Notes under the pieces: model-generated | Database searches by the model: none | The model's input: the letters and a program-made list of their open reading frames with translations, nothing else | Told to the model about the DNA's origin: nothing | In this document: piece by piece, positions 1-7,380 of the stretch | Position numbering within the stretch: the first letter of the stretch is position 1 | Layout of the letters: each line of letters opens with the position of its first letter | Source of the DNA: AC-32 sp035455445 | GTDB lineage: Bacteria > Actinomycetota > Thermoleophilia > Gaiellales > Gaiellaceae | Reading direction: 5' to 3' | DNA length: 23,160 nucleotides | Assembly: GCA_035455445.1 (NCBI GenBank) | Contig: DATIFC010000197.1 | Coordinates: 1-23,160 of the forward strand | Program-made: the position numbers and the translations under genes

Positions 1-1006
1 CGTCGAGCGGCACGTCGACGAAGTTCGGGTCGCCGTACCACGCCTCGCGGTCGGCGAAGGCGAGCTTCGCGCACTCCACGACGGCGTGCACGAAGTCGGC
101 GCCGCCGCGCTCGAGCGAGTCCAGCTCGAGGCCGTCGAGCAGCGCGAGCTGCTGCAGGAAGACCGGGCCCTGCCCCCAGGGGCCGGTCTTGGAGACACGC
201 CAGCCCCGGTAGTCGAGCTCGACCGCCGCCTCGACCGACGCCTGCCACGAGGCGAGGTCGTCGCCGGCGAGGAGCCCGCGGTGGCGGCGCCCCGAGCTGT
301 CCATCGCCTCGGCGTCCTCGAGGTAGGCGTCGATCGCCGCCGCCACGAAGCCGCGGTAGAAGGCCTCGCGCGCCGCGTCGATCTGCTGCTCGGGACTCCC
401 TCCGCGGGCCTCGTCGAGGACGCGCCGGTAGGTCGCCGCCAGGTCGCGGTTCCGGAAGAGGTTGCCCGGCTCCGGCACCGGCAGGTAGAGGCGCGCCGAG
501 GCCGGCCACTCCGACCGGAAGAGCTCCTCGACCCCCGCGATGTCCTCGCAGATCCCGGGCACGAGCGGGAAGCCGCCCTCGGCGTGGGCGATCGCGGGCT
601 CGAGCGCCTCGGCGAGCGGGATCGTCCCGAAGTCGCGCAGGAGCAGCAGCCAGGCGTCGAAGGCGCCGGGCACGCAGGCGGCGAGCAGGCCCGTTCCGGG
701 CACGAGGTCGAGCCCGAGCTCGCGAAAACGGCCGATCGTCGCCGCGGCCGGGGCGACGCCCTGGCCGTCCACGACCAGCACCTCGTCGCGCTCCGCGCTG
801 TGGAGCAGGATCGGGACCTCGCCGCCGGGCCCGTTGAGGTGCGGCTCGACCACCTGCAGCACGAACCCCGCCGCGACGGCGGCGTCGAAGGCGTTGCCGC
901 CCCGCTCCAGGACGGCCATGCCTGCCGCCGAGGCGAGCCAGTGCGTCGAGGCGACCATCCCGAAGGTGCCCTGGAGCTCCGGCCGCGTCGTGAACATCCG
1001 CTCCAT
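1..1006 (-). CDS. ggt: Gamma-glutamyltransferase, N-terminal part (cut by window edge)
   Basis: The gene runs off the left edge. About 335 N-terminal residues are visible, and family members are usually 500-600 aa. The family cleaves gamma-glutamyl bonds (for example in glutathione) or acts as a related acylase, and matures by self-cleavage at a Thr. The conserved family segment GGNAFDAAVAAG is followed by VVEPH and GPGGE, and later by a GPWGQGP stretch. The catalytic Thr lies in the C-terminal part outside the window, so activity cannot be judged. The ATG at 1006 is supported by a TAGCCT hexamer 9 nt upstream and by an in-frame TAG just before it. A second ATG at 997 is an alternative. No signal peptide is visible, so this copy may be cytoplasmic, unlike many bacterial GGTs. 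The family call is firm; the substrate is unknown. Confidence 0.88.
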   Translation of the reverse strand, partial: MERMFTTRPELQGTFGMVASTHWLASAAGMAVLERGGNAFDAAVAAGFVLQVVEPHLNGPGGEVPILLHSAERDEVLVVDGQGVAPAAATIGRFRELGLDLVPGTGLLAACVPGAFDAWLLLLRDFGTIPLAEALEPAIAHAEGGFPLVPGICEDIAGVEELFRSEWPASARLYLPVPEPGNLFRNRDLAATYRRVLDEARGGSPEQQIDAAREAFYRGFVAAAIDAYLEDAEAMDSSGRRHRGLLAGDDLASWQASVEAAVELDYRGWRVSKTGPWGQGPVFLQQLALLDGLELDSLERGGADFVHAVVECAKLAFADREAWYGDPNFVDVPLD

Positions 1007-1015
1007 CGCGCGCGA

Positions 1016-1021
1016 AGGCTA
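1016..1021 (-). promoter_or_regulatory. -10 hexamer for ggt (leaderless type)
   Basis: TAGCCT on the minus strand ends 9 nt before the ATG at 1006. No convincing -35 is seen. There is no Shine-Dalgarno in the short gap, which favours a leaderless or nearly leaderless mRNA. Confidence 0.45.
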
Positions 1022-1063
1022 TGCCCGGCAGCCGTCCCCCGACTAGCCTCCCGTCATCGGCGA

Positions 1064-1954
1064 CTAGCCGTCAGGGCCCGTATCCCCCCACCGACCGGCC
1101 TCGTGTCTGATCAGATGCCGGCCGCTCCCATCTGGGTGGATCGCGTAGAGGCTTCTCTCGGTGAAGACGATCCACCTGCCGTCCGCAGACCAGGTGAATG
1201 ACTCTGCCGAGACCCCGACCGGGCGCGCATGGCTTCCGTCGGCCCTGATCACCCAGATGTAGCCGTCGCGCCAGACGGCGATCCGGCGCCCGTCCGGCGA
1301 CCAGGCCGGCATGTAGCTCATCTCGTGCGGCGAGCCGGTCGGCTTCGTGATCTGGGTCAGGCGGTGATCGCGCAGGCGCAGGATCCAGATCTGCTCGGTG
1401 CCGCTGCGGTTGCTGCCGAAGGCGATCCGCGTGCCGTCGGGCGACCAGGCGGGCGCATCGGCGCTCGCCTTCCCCCAGAGCACGCGGGTCTTCTGGCCGG
1501 TCGCGACGTTCATCGTCCAGAGCCCGCCGTAGCCGGTGGTGCCGCCGGAGAAGACGATCTGGCGGCCGTTCGGCGACCAGTCCGGCTCGTTCGCGTAGGC
1601 CGTGTTCGTCAGGCGCCTCTGGTGGTGCCCGTTCGCGTCCATCACCCAGATGCTCAGGTTCCGGTAGAAGGCGATTCGACGCTTCGCCGGCGACCAAGCC
1701 GCGCTCTCCTCGGAGGTGAGGTCGTGCGTCAGCCGCCGGAAGCCGCTCCCATTGAGATTGACGACCGCGATCTCTCCACGACCGCAGTCGTTCCCTCCGG
1801 CGCATGTCTGGTTGTTCTCGAAGACGATCCTCGTGCCGACGCGCCGCCCACGTTCTCCGGATCGACTGCTGTCACTCGCGGCAGCAAGCGAGGTGACCGT
1901 GAGCGCAAGGAGGAGCGCACCGACCGCGAGCAAGAGCTGTCTCGTTCCAGGCAT
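1064..1954 (-). CDS. Secreted TolB/WD40-like beta-propeller protein
   Basis: This 296-aa protein begins with a hydrophobic signal peptide (residues about 5-27, ending LAAAS). It then carries at least five PD40-type blades, each with a W-S-P/A-x-G core followed by R-x-I-x-F: AAWSPAKRRIAF, PDWSPNGRQIVF, PAWSPDGTRIAF, PAWSPDGRRIAV and FTWSADGRWIVF. Such propellers are binding scaffolds related to the TolB C-terminal domain. No catalytic residues can be assigned. Two cysteines near residues 51-57 could form a disulfide after export. The start is set by GGAGGTAACG directly before the ATG, a clear Shine-Dalgarno. It is divergent from the glycosyltransferase at 2052, and ggt follows 57 nt downstream on the same strand. 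The family is firm; the ligand and role are unknown. Confidence 0.82.
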   Translation of the reverse strand: MPGTRQLLLAVGALLLALTVTSLAAASDSSRSGERGRRVGTRIVFENNQTCAGGNDCGRGEIAVVNLNGSGFRRLTHDLTSEESAAWSPAKRRIAFYRNLSIWVMDANGHHQRRLTNTAYANEPDWSPNGRQIVFSGGTTGYGGLWTMNVATGQKTRVLWGKASADAPAWSPDGTRIAFGSNRSGTEQIWILRLRDHRLTQITKPTGSPHEMSYMPAWSPDGRRIAVWRDGYIWVIRADGSHARPVGVSAESFTWSADGRWIVFTERSLYAIHPDGSGRHLIRHEAGRWGDTGPDG

Positions 1955-2039
1955 CGTTACCTCCAGTGTTCTTCGATGCTCGCGCGAACGCTCGCCGACG
2001 ACATCGTGGCCGACCCCGACCCCCGCTCGGCAAACCCGC

Positions 2040-2045
2040 GATCCT
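2040..2045 (+). promoter_or_regulatory. -10 hexamer for the glycosyltransferase gene
   Basis: GATCCT ends 6 nt before the ATG at 2052. It keeps the A2/T6 pattern of the other leaderless-type promoters here. No -35 is recognised. Confidence 0.4.
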
Positions 2046-2051
2046 TAGCGC

Positions 2052-2765
2052 ATGACGAACACGCTCGTCTTCCTCCCCGCCTGGAACGAGGAGGAGAACC
2101 TGCCCGCGGTGCTCGCAGAGCTGCGCCGGGACCTGCCGCAGGCCGACCTGCTGGTCGTCGACGACGGCTCGACGGACGGGACCGCGGCGGTCGCGCGCGC
2201 CCACGGCGCCGAGGTCGTCTCCCTCGGCGAGAACCGCGGCCTCCCGGTCGGGATCGCGGCCGGCTACGGCTACGCGCTCGAGCACGGCTACGCCTTCTGC
2301 GGCCGGGTCGACGCGGACGGTCAGCACCCGGTGGCGGAGCTCGCCCGACTGCTCGCGTCGGTCCGCGAGGACGCGTGCGACGTCGCCGTTGGCTCCCGCT
2401 TCGCGAGCGGCGAGGGCTACGCCCCGTACCGCTACCGCTCGACCGGCCCGCGCCGGTTCGGCACGGCGCTGCTGCGGCGCTCGATGCGCGTCCTCCTCCG
2501 GCGGCCGTTCCTCGACGCGACGAGCGGCATGTACGCGGTCAACGCCAGGGCACTGCCGGTGCTGGCGCGCCCCTACACGACCGAGGCGCCGGAGGTCGAG
2601 GCGCTCCTGCGGCTGAACGAGGAGGGCCTGCGCGTGGAGGAGGTCCCGGTCGAGATGCGCGAGCGGGCCGGCGGCGAGTCGAAGCTCCGCGGCTGGAAGT
2701 CGCTGCTCGTCGTCTCCACCGTGATCGGGACGCTGCTCACGTTCCTGTGGCGCCGCCGCCGATGA
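2052..2765 (+). CDS. Family 2 glycosyltransferase (dolichyl-phosphate-sugar type)
   Basis: This 237-aa protein has a GT-A fold. The N-terminus TLVFLPAWNEEENLP is the nucleotide-sugar binding strand of GT2 enzymes. VVDDGSTDGT (residues 35-44) holds the UDP/GDP-sugar contact, and VDADGQHP (86-93) is the D-x-D metal site. The C-terminal segment around residues 217-233 is a single hydrophobic helix followed by RRRR, consistent with membrane anchoring, cytoplasmic side in. The family transfers a sugar from a nucleotide donor to a polyprenyl phosphate or envelope acceptor. Donor and acceptor cannot be read from the sequence. The stop TGA overlaps the ATG of the next gene (ATGA), so the two are probably translationally coupled. 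Confidence 0.85.
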   Translation: MTNTLVFLPAWNEEENLPAVLAELRRDLPQADLLVVDDGSTDGTAAVARAHGAEVVSLGENRGLPVGIAAGYGYALEHGYAFCGRVDADGQHPVAELARLLASVREDACDVAVGSRFASGEGYAPYRYRSTGPRRFGTALLRRSMRVLLRRPFLDATSGMYAVNARALPVLARPYTTEAPEVEALLRLNEEGLRVEEVPVEMRERAGGESKLRGWKSLLVVSTVIGTLLTFLWRRRR

Positions 2766-3244
2766 GGCTCGTCGCCGTGCTCGGTTACTCGGGGCGCCGC
2801 GACGACGACCTCCACGCCGTCTGCGAGGCGCGCGTGCGGCACGCTGCGGGCATCGCGCGCCCGGGCGACGTGGTGCTCCTCTCGGGGGAGGCCGAGCTGA
2901 TGCGCGGCGCCTGGACGGGAGGCGACGCGCTGCTCGACCCGCACGCGCGCAACACCCGGGAGAACGCGACCGGGGTGGCGGTCGCGGCCCGGCGGCTCGG
3001 CGCCGAGGAGGTCGTGCTCGTGACCTCGAGCTGGCACGCCTTTCGCGCGCGGCGGCTGGTCCGCGCGGCGCTCGGCGACCGTACGGTGGCGGTGAGGAGC
3101 TCGTCCGCGCCCGGTCGTCCCCCGCTGAGGCTGGCCGCGCGGGAGCTCGCGTGCCTGGTCGCGCTGCCGGTGCAGCTACGGGGCGTGCAGCGTGCGGATC
3201 AGGGCGTCCGTCGGCGCCCAGTACGCGGCACGCGCGGCGGCTGA
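2762..3244 (+). CDS. DUF218/YdcF-like protein
   Basis: This 160-aa protein begins at the ATG inside the ATGA overlap with the glycosyltransferase. DUF218 features appear in order: LVAVLGYSGRRDD near the N-terminus, DVVLLSGEAE (about 36-45), ARNTRENA (62-69, the conserved N-T-x-x-N) and VLVTSSWHAFRARR (85-98, with His92 and Arg95/97). YdcF of E. coli binds S-adenosylmethionine. Other family members act in the envelope. The true function here is unknown, but pairing with a lipid-linked glycosyltransferase suggests cell-envelope work. The basic tail after about residue 138 shows no similarity I recognise and is read antisense through the end of the lipoprotein gene, a 69-bp overlap. Confidence 0.72.
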   Translation: MRLVAVLGYSGRRDDDLHAVCEARVRHAAGIARPGDVVLLSGEAELMRGAWTGGDALLDPHARNTRENATGVAVAARRLGAEEVVLVTSSWHAFRARRLVRAALGDRTVAVRSSSAPGRPPLRLAARELACLVALPVQLRGVQRADQGVRRRPVRGTRGG

Positions 3245-3937
3245 CGAGCCGAGGGGCGCGAGGTGGTCGGCCGTGAACGAGCCGTGCGAGCGGGCGACGT
3301 GCAACCGGACGTCGTCGGCCGAGAAGCCGGCCTTGCGCAGGCGATCGAGCAGCAGCGTCATCCCGTCGGTCGCGTGGGGGTCCTCCTGGCTGACGAGTAC
3401 CGAGAGCACCGTCCCTCGCCGGATCGGCCGCAGGTCGACGATGCGCGCCTGCTCGCCGTACGGCACCGGGTTGACGCTCTCGATCGCGTCCGGCACGGGC
3501 AGGTGCCTCCCCGGCGCGGTCGCTGCGTACTCGACCGCGAGCGCGGCGCCGCGCGAGTAGCCGAGCGCGAGCACCGGGAGCGTCTGCGGCCCGAGCCGCT
3601 GCATCGCGTGGCGCACGCCCGTGGCCGCCGCGTCGAGCACGGCGCCGCTGTAGTCGGTCTCGTAGCGCGGGTAGAGGACGATCGCGCCGCGCTGCACGAG
3701 GTGGTCGATCCACGGCCGGTGGTTCGCCGGCGTCGTCTCCTCGGGACCACCCTGGCCGTGGAGGAAGATCACGATGCGCTTCGGCCGCCCGGCCGGCCGG
3801 AAGAGCCACACGCCCTCGCCGCCCAGGCCGATCGGCCCGACCACGGATGCCTTCGCCGGGAAGGATTTGCCGCCTCCTCCGCAGCCGCTGAGCAGGAGAA
3901 GTGTGGCGAGCGCGACCGGGGGTAGGGTCGTTCTCAC
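3176..3937 (-). CDS. Lipoprotein with alpha/beta-hydrolase fold
   Basis: This 253-aa protein has a type II signal peptide with lipobox LLSGC, so Cys19 is the lipidated residue and a Gly stretch follows. The hydrolase core shows an oxyanion turn FLHGQGG (59-64), nucleophile elbow GYSRG (Ser128), a candidate acid at Asp186 (QEDPH) and a candidate His218 (RSHGS). It is therefore likely an extracytoplasmic, membrane-tethered esterase or peptidase-like enzyme. The substrate cannot be assigned. The start is GTG at 3937. No downstream Met could keep the signal peptide. Its start codon abuts the GTG of the divergent monooxygenase with no bases between, so its promoter must lie inside that gene. Its 3' end overlaps the DUF218 gene. 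Confidence 0.8.
   Translation of the reverse strand: MRTTLPPVALATLLLLSGCGGGGKSFPAKASVVGPIGLGGEGVWLFRPAGRPKRIVIFLHGQGGPEETTPANHRPWIDHLVQRGAIVLYPRYETDYSGAVLDAAATGVRHAMQRLGPQTLPVLALGYSRGAALAVEYAATAPGRHLPVPDAIESVNPVPYGEQARIVDLRPIRRGTVLSVLVSQEDPHATDGMTLLLDRLRKAGFSADDVRLHVARSHGSFTADHLAPLGSSAAARAAYWAPTDALIRTLHAP
3923..3928 (+). promoter_or_regulatory. -10 hexamer for the monooxygenase gene, inside the lipoprotein CDS
   Basis: TAGGGT ends 9 nt before the GTG at 3938 and lies within the signal-peptide codons of the opposite gene. There is no Shine-Dalgarno at a usual distance, so a leaderless mRNA is likely. Confidence 0.45.
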
Positions 3938-5050
3938 GTGACCACTTCGACTCCCGACCCGGGCGATCGGTTAGCTGCGTCGCCCGACCCGCCGGCCGGC
4001 GCATACGAGGCGGTCGTCGTCGGCGCGGGCCAGGCGGGCCTCGCCGTCGGCCACTTCCTAGGGCGCGCAGGGGTCGAGTTCGTGATCCTCGAGCGCGGCG
4101 AGGCGCTCGCGCCGGCCTGGCGCGAGCGCTGGGACTCGCTCACGCTCTTCACCCCCAGGCGCTACGACAGCCTTCCCGGCCTGTCGTTCCCCGGCGACCC
4201 CGAGGGCTACCCCGGGCGCGACGAGGTGGTCGCGTACCTCGAGCGCTACGCGGAGGAGCTCGAGCTGCCGGTGCGGCTGAGCAGCGAGGTACGCAGGCTC
4301 TCGGCCGAGGACGGCGGGTTCGCGCTGGAGGTCGGCGGCGAGCGCGTCCGCGCCGGGCAGGTGATCGTCGCGACGGGGCCCTTCCAGGCGCCGTTCGTGC
4401 CCGAGATCGAGGGCGGCCTCGACGAGCGCGTCGTCCAGATGCACAGCACCGGGTACCGCCGGCCGGGGAACATGCCCGAGGGCATCGTGCTCGTGGTCGG
4501 CGGCGGTAACACCGGCTTCCAGATCGCGAAGGAGCTCTCGGCGACCCGCACGGTCCTGCTCTCCGTCGGGTCGCGGCAGACCCCGCTCCCGCAGCGCCTG
4601 CTCGGCCGCGACCTCTTCTGGTGGCTGACGAAGCTCGGGCTTCTGCGCAAGAACGCCGAGTCGCGGCTCGGCAAGCGGCTCCGACAGCGGGAGACGCTGA
4701 TCGGGTCGAGCCCCCGCGAGCTGGAGCGCGACTTCGCGGTCGAGCTGAAGCCGCGGGCGGTCTCCGCCTCCGGGCGCACCGTGCGGTTCGCCGACGGCAG
4801 CGAGACCGACGTCGACGGCGTGGTCTGGGCGACCGGCTACCGCCCCGACCACGCCTGGATCGACGCTCCCGTCTTCGACGACGACGGGCGGCTGCAGCAC
4901 CGCCGCGGCGTGACGGAGGTACCGGGGCTCTACTTCGTCGGGCTCACGTGGCAGTACACCCGCGGCTCGGCGCTCCTCGGCTGGGTCGCCGACGACGCCG
5001 AGTTCGTCGCCGAACGGGTAGCGGAGGCCCGCACGCGCTCAGTAGCCTGA
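3938..5050 (+). CDS. FAD-dependent flavin monooxygenase / putative oxidoreductase (CzcO-like)
   Basis: This 370-aa protein has two Rossmann dinucleotide motifs: VVGAGQAG (about 27-34) for FAD and VVGGGNTG (186-193) for NADPH. The late segment VVWATGYRPDH is the ATG motif of flavin-containing monooxygenases. SFPGDPEGYPGRDEVVAYLERYA matches the usual substrate-loading region of the CzcO/FMO group in general form. The family uses NADPH and O2 to oxygenate N, S or ketone substrates, but several members act on unknown substrates. There is no signal peptide. No in-frame start codon lies between the GTG at 3938 and the first Rossmann strand, so the start is fixed. The stop TGA overlaps the next gene (TGATG). 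Coupling to a multicopper oxidase suggests a shared oxidative pathway, which is inference. Confidence 0.83.
   Translation: MTTSTPDPGDRLAASPDPPAGAYEAVVVGAGQAGLAVGHFLGRAGVEFVILERGEALAPAWRERWDSLTLFTPRRYDSLPGLSFPGDPEGYPGRDEVVAYLERYAEELELPVRLSSEVRRLSAEDGGFALEVGGERVRAGQVIVATGPFQAPFVPEIEGGLDERVVQMHSTGYRRPGNMPEGIVLVVGGGNTGFQIAKELSATRTVLLSVGSRQTPLPQRLLGRDLFWWLTKLGLLRKNAESRLGKRLRQRETLIGSSPRELERDFAVELKPRAVSASGRTVRFADGSETDVDGVVWATGYRPDHAWIDAPVFDDDGRLQHRRGVTEVPGLYFVGLTWQYTRGSALLGWVADDAEFVAERVAEARTRSVA
5043..5048 (+). promoter_or_regulatory. -10 hexamer ahead of the multicopper oxidase, inside the monooxygenase CDS
   Basis: TAGCCT ends 7 nt before an ATG at 5056. It would give a leaderless mRNA starting two codons after the ATG at 5050. 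This is an alternative, or an addition, to translational coupling through TGATG. Confidence 0.35.
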
Positions 5051-6714
5051 TGGCGATGCTGCCGACCGAGATCGAGGGGCTGCCCGAGGCGATGCCGCCC
5101 AAGACCGTCGAGCTGGCCGACGGGGAGGAGTACCAGCTCGAGATCGCTCCCGTCCGCAAGCAGATCGGCGACGCGACGGTGCGGATGCTCGCCTACAACG
5201 GCTCGATCCCCGGGCCGACCATGAAGGCTCCCGAGGGCGCGACCTTCACCGTCCACGTCACCAATCGCGGCGACATCGACGCCACCGTCCACTGGCACGG
5301 GCTGCGGCTCGAGAACCGCTTCGACGGCACGCACGACACGCAGGCGCCGATCCCGGTGGGCGAGTCGTTCCGGTACGAGGTGCACGTGCCCGACCCCGGC
5401 GCGTACTGGTATCACCCCCACATCCGCGAGGACTACGGCCAGGAGCTCGGGCTGTACGGGAACATCCTCGTCTCGCCCGGCGACCCCGGGTACTGGCCGA
5501 CGGCGAATCGCGAGCTGCCGCTGACGCTCGACGACTTGCTGGTCGAGCACGGGCGGATCGCCGCGTTCGGCGAGGAGACGACCCACGTCGCGATGGGCCG
5601 CTTCGGGAACGTGATGCTCGTCGCCGGCGACCCGGAGCTCGAGCTGGACGCGCGTCGCGGCGAGGTCGTCCGGCTCTACCTGACGAACACGGCCAACACG
5701 CGCGTCTTCAACGTCGCCCTGCCCGGTGCGCGCATGAAGCTCGTGGGCGGCGACAGCGGCCACTACGAGCATGAGGAGCTCGTCGAGGAGGTGCTGCTCT
5801 CGCCGTCCGAGCGCGTCGTCGTCGACGTCCTCTTCGACGAGCCCGGCGAGCTGCGGCTCGAGCACCGGACGCCCGAGCGCACCTACCCCCTGGCGCGCGT
5901 GACCGTCTCGGACGACGCCGCAGAGCCGTCGCACGCCGAGGCGTTCGAGCAGCTCCGGACGAACGCCGACATGACGGCGCTGCGCGAGGAGCTGGCGCCG
6001 TTCCTCGACGCCGATCCGGACAAGACGCTCTCCTTCGTCGCGGAGATGAACCTCGACGCCGAGGCGGGCGAGGGCGGCTTCGTCTGCCCGATGCACCCGG
6101 AGGTGACGAGCGAGAAGCCCGATCGCTGCCCGAAGTTCGGGATGAAGCTCGTGCCCGCCGCGCTGGCCGAGGCGGGCGGCCACCACGGCCACCACGGCCA
6201 CGGAGAGCACCACGGCCACGGAGAGCACCACGGCCAAGGAGAGCACCACGGAAGCCACGGTCACGGCCACCACGAGCACGGGGAGGAGCACGGCCAAGCG
6301 GGCCCGCAGGGCATCGAGTGGGAGGACGACATGATCGAGGTCAACCGCCTCACCACGCCGTCGAACATGCGCTGGAAGCTCGTCGACCGCGACACGGGCG
6401 CCGAGAACGCCGGCATCGACTGGCGCTTCCGCGTCGGCGACCGGATCAAGCTCCGCCTCGTCAACGAGATGGACTCCGACCATCCGATGCCGCATCCATT
6501 CCACGTGCACGGCGCCGGCCGCTTCCTGATCCTGGCGCGCGACGGCGTCGTCGAGCCCAACCTCGTCTGGAAGGACACCGTGCTCGTCCGCACCGGCGAG
6601 ACGGTGGACATCCTGCTCGACGTCACCAATCCCGGCCGCTGGATGGCGCACTGCCACATCGCCGAGCACCACGAGAGCGGGATGATGCTCGCCTTCGACG
6701 TCGAGCCGGCTTAG
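5050..6714 (+). CDS. Multicopper oxidase with embedded heavy-metal-binding domain and His-rich linker
   Basis: This 554-aa protein has all the copper motifs of a laccase-type oxidase: HWHG (H81, H83), WYHPH (H122, H124), HPFHVHG (H482, H485, H487) and HCHIAEHHESGM (H534, C535, H536, H540, M545). A full type 1 site and trinuclear centre are therefore predicted. Between the second and third cupredoxin parts sits an insert. First comes a heavy-metal-binding segment, VCPMHPEV (345-352) through CPKFGMKLVP (360-369). Then comes a linker with 18 His in residues 378-414. The insert normally has CPxCGM, but here Phe363 replaces the second Cys. I see no Sec or Tat signal, unusual for such enzymes. The start is ATG 5050 (TGATG overlap) or ATG 5056. 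The family oxidises phenols or metals such as Cu(I) with O2; the insert points to metal handling. Confidence 0.88.
   Translation: MAMLPTEIEGLPEAMPPKTVELADGEEYQLEIAPVRKQIGDATVRMLAYNGSIPGPTMKAPEGATFTVHVTNRGDIDATVHWHGLRLENRFDGTHDTQAPIPVGESFRYEVHVPDPGAYWYHPHIREDYGQELGLYGNILVSPGDPGYWPTANRELPLTLDDLLVEHGRIAAFGEETTHVAMGRFGNVMLVAGDPELELDARRGEVVRLYLTNTANTRVFNVALPGARMKLVGGDSGHYEHEELVEEVLLSPSERVVVDVLFDEPGELRLEHRTPERTYPLARVTVSDDAAEPSHAEAFEQLRTNADMTALREELAPFLDADPDKTLSFVAEMNLDAEAGEGGFVCPMHPEVTSEKPDRCPKFGMKLVPAALAEAGGHHGHHGHGEHHGHGEHHGQGEHHGSHGHGHHEHGEEHGQAGPQGIEWEDDMIEVNRLTTPSNMRWKLVDRDTGAENAGIDWRFRVGDRIKLRLVNEMDSDHPMPHPFHVHGAGRFLILARDGVVEPNLVWKDTVLVRTGETVDILLDVTNPGRWMAHCHIAEHHESGMMLAFDVEPA
6190..6243 (+). 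repeat. 18-bp in-frame tandem repeat, three copies
   Basis: The unit is CACCACGGCCACGGAGAG. Copies 1 and 2 are identical; copy 3 has one change (CAC to CAA, so His becomes Gln). It encodes HHGHGE, HHGHGE, HHGQGE inside the multicopper oxidase linker. Further irregular His-Gly codons flank it. Confidence 0.95.
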
Positions 6715-7295
6715 GGCACAACCCTCGGCAGCCAGTCGCCGACGGCCGCGGCCACGGTGCCGCCGCTGCGCAGCGAGTGGGTGCCCGCGACCGTGACCAC
6801 CGTCCGATTCGGGCCCGCGGGCGGGAGGCCGAACGGGTCGCGCTCGCCCTGGACGACGAGCGTCGGCACGGTGACCGCGTCGAGCTCGTCCAGGCGGCTC
6901 TTCTCCGGCTTCCCGGGAGGATGCAGCGGGAAGGCGAGGCAGAGCACCGCCACCGCGCCGGTCTTTCCAGCGGTGCGGCAGGCGACGCGCGCGCCGGAGG
7001 AGCGGCCGCCGGCGAGCAGGGGCAGGCCCTCGAGCGGGAGCTGCGAGACGACCGAGACCCACGCCGCGTCGAGCTGCGCGGCCGGCGGCGGAGACCGGCG
7101 CCCCGCGACGCGGTAGGGCTGCTCCACGAGGACGACCGTCAGGCCGGCCGCGACCGCGGCGCTCGCGGCCCCGGCGAGGTCGGGCGCCTCGATCCCGCCC
7201 CCGGCCCCGTGTCCGAGGACGAGCGCGGCGACCGGCGCGGCGGCGGTCTCCAGCCGGGCGCGGGCGAGGCCGACCGGGGTCTCGAGCTCGAGCAC
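6711..7295 (-). CDS. Small alpha/beta hydrolase, TEX30/KANL3-like (COG3571 type)
   Basis: This 194-aa cytoplasmic protein has the compact dienelactone-hydrolase-like fold of the TEX30/KANL3 group. VLGHGAGGG (27-34) forms the oxyanion loop, GGRSSGAR holds nucleophile Ser99, VVQGERDPFG gives acid Asp154, and AGTHSL gives His174. The VEQPYRVAGRR stretch is typical of this group. The substrate is unknown. The start is the GTG at 7295, supported by TACGCT six nt upstream and by the motif order. It is divergent from the VOC gene across 85 bp. Its TAA stop is interleaved with the TAG of the multicopper oxidase (shared TTAG), so the convergent pair has no intergenic space. Confidence 0.8.
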   Translation of the reverse strand: MLELETPVGLARARLETAAAPVAALVLGHGAGGGIEAPDLAGAASAAVAAGLTVVLVEQPYRVAGRRSPPPAAQLDAAWVSVVSQLPLEGLPLLAGGRSSGARVACRTAGKTGAVAVLCLAFPLHPPGKPEKSRLDELDAVTVPTLVVQGERDPFGLPPAGPNRTVVTVAGTHSLRSGGTVAAAVGDWLPRVVP

Positions 7296-7301
7296 ACGCC
7301 G

Positions 7302-7307
7302 AGCGTA
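7302..7307 (-). promoter_or_regulatory. -10 hexamer for the TEX30-like hydrolase
   Basis: TACGCT on the minus strand ends exactly 6 nt before the GTG at 7295, the geometry of a leaderless mRNA. Confidence 0.5.
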
Positions 7308-7368
7308 CCGGCGCTGTTGAAAGTCTTCGCCCAGGCACGACGGGGCGGCGCCTCCGCGCGCCGCCCCC

Positions 7369-7374
7369 GATAAT
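7369..7374 (+). promoter_or_regulatory. -10 hexamer for the VOC-F420 oxidoreductase-acylphosphatase operon
   Basis: GATAAT (one base from the TATAAT consensus apart from the first position) ends 6 nt before the GTG at 7381. It is the best -10 match in the window. No -35 is seen at 16-18 bp. Confidence 0.55.
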
Positions 7375-7380
7375 GGCGTC

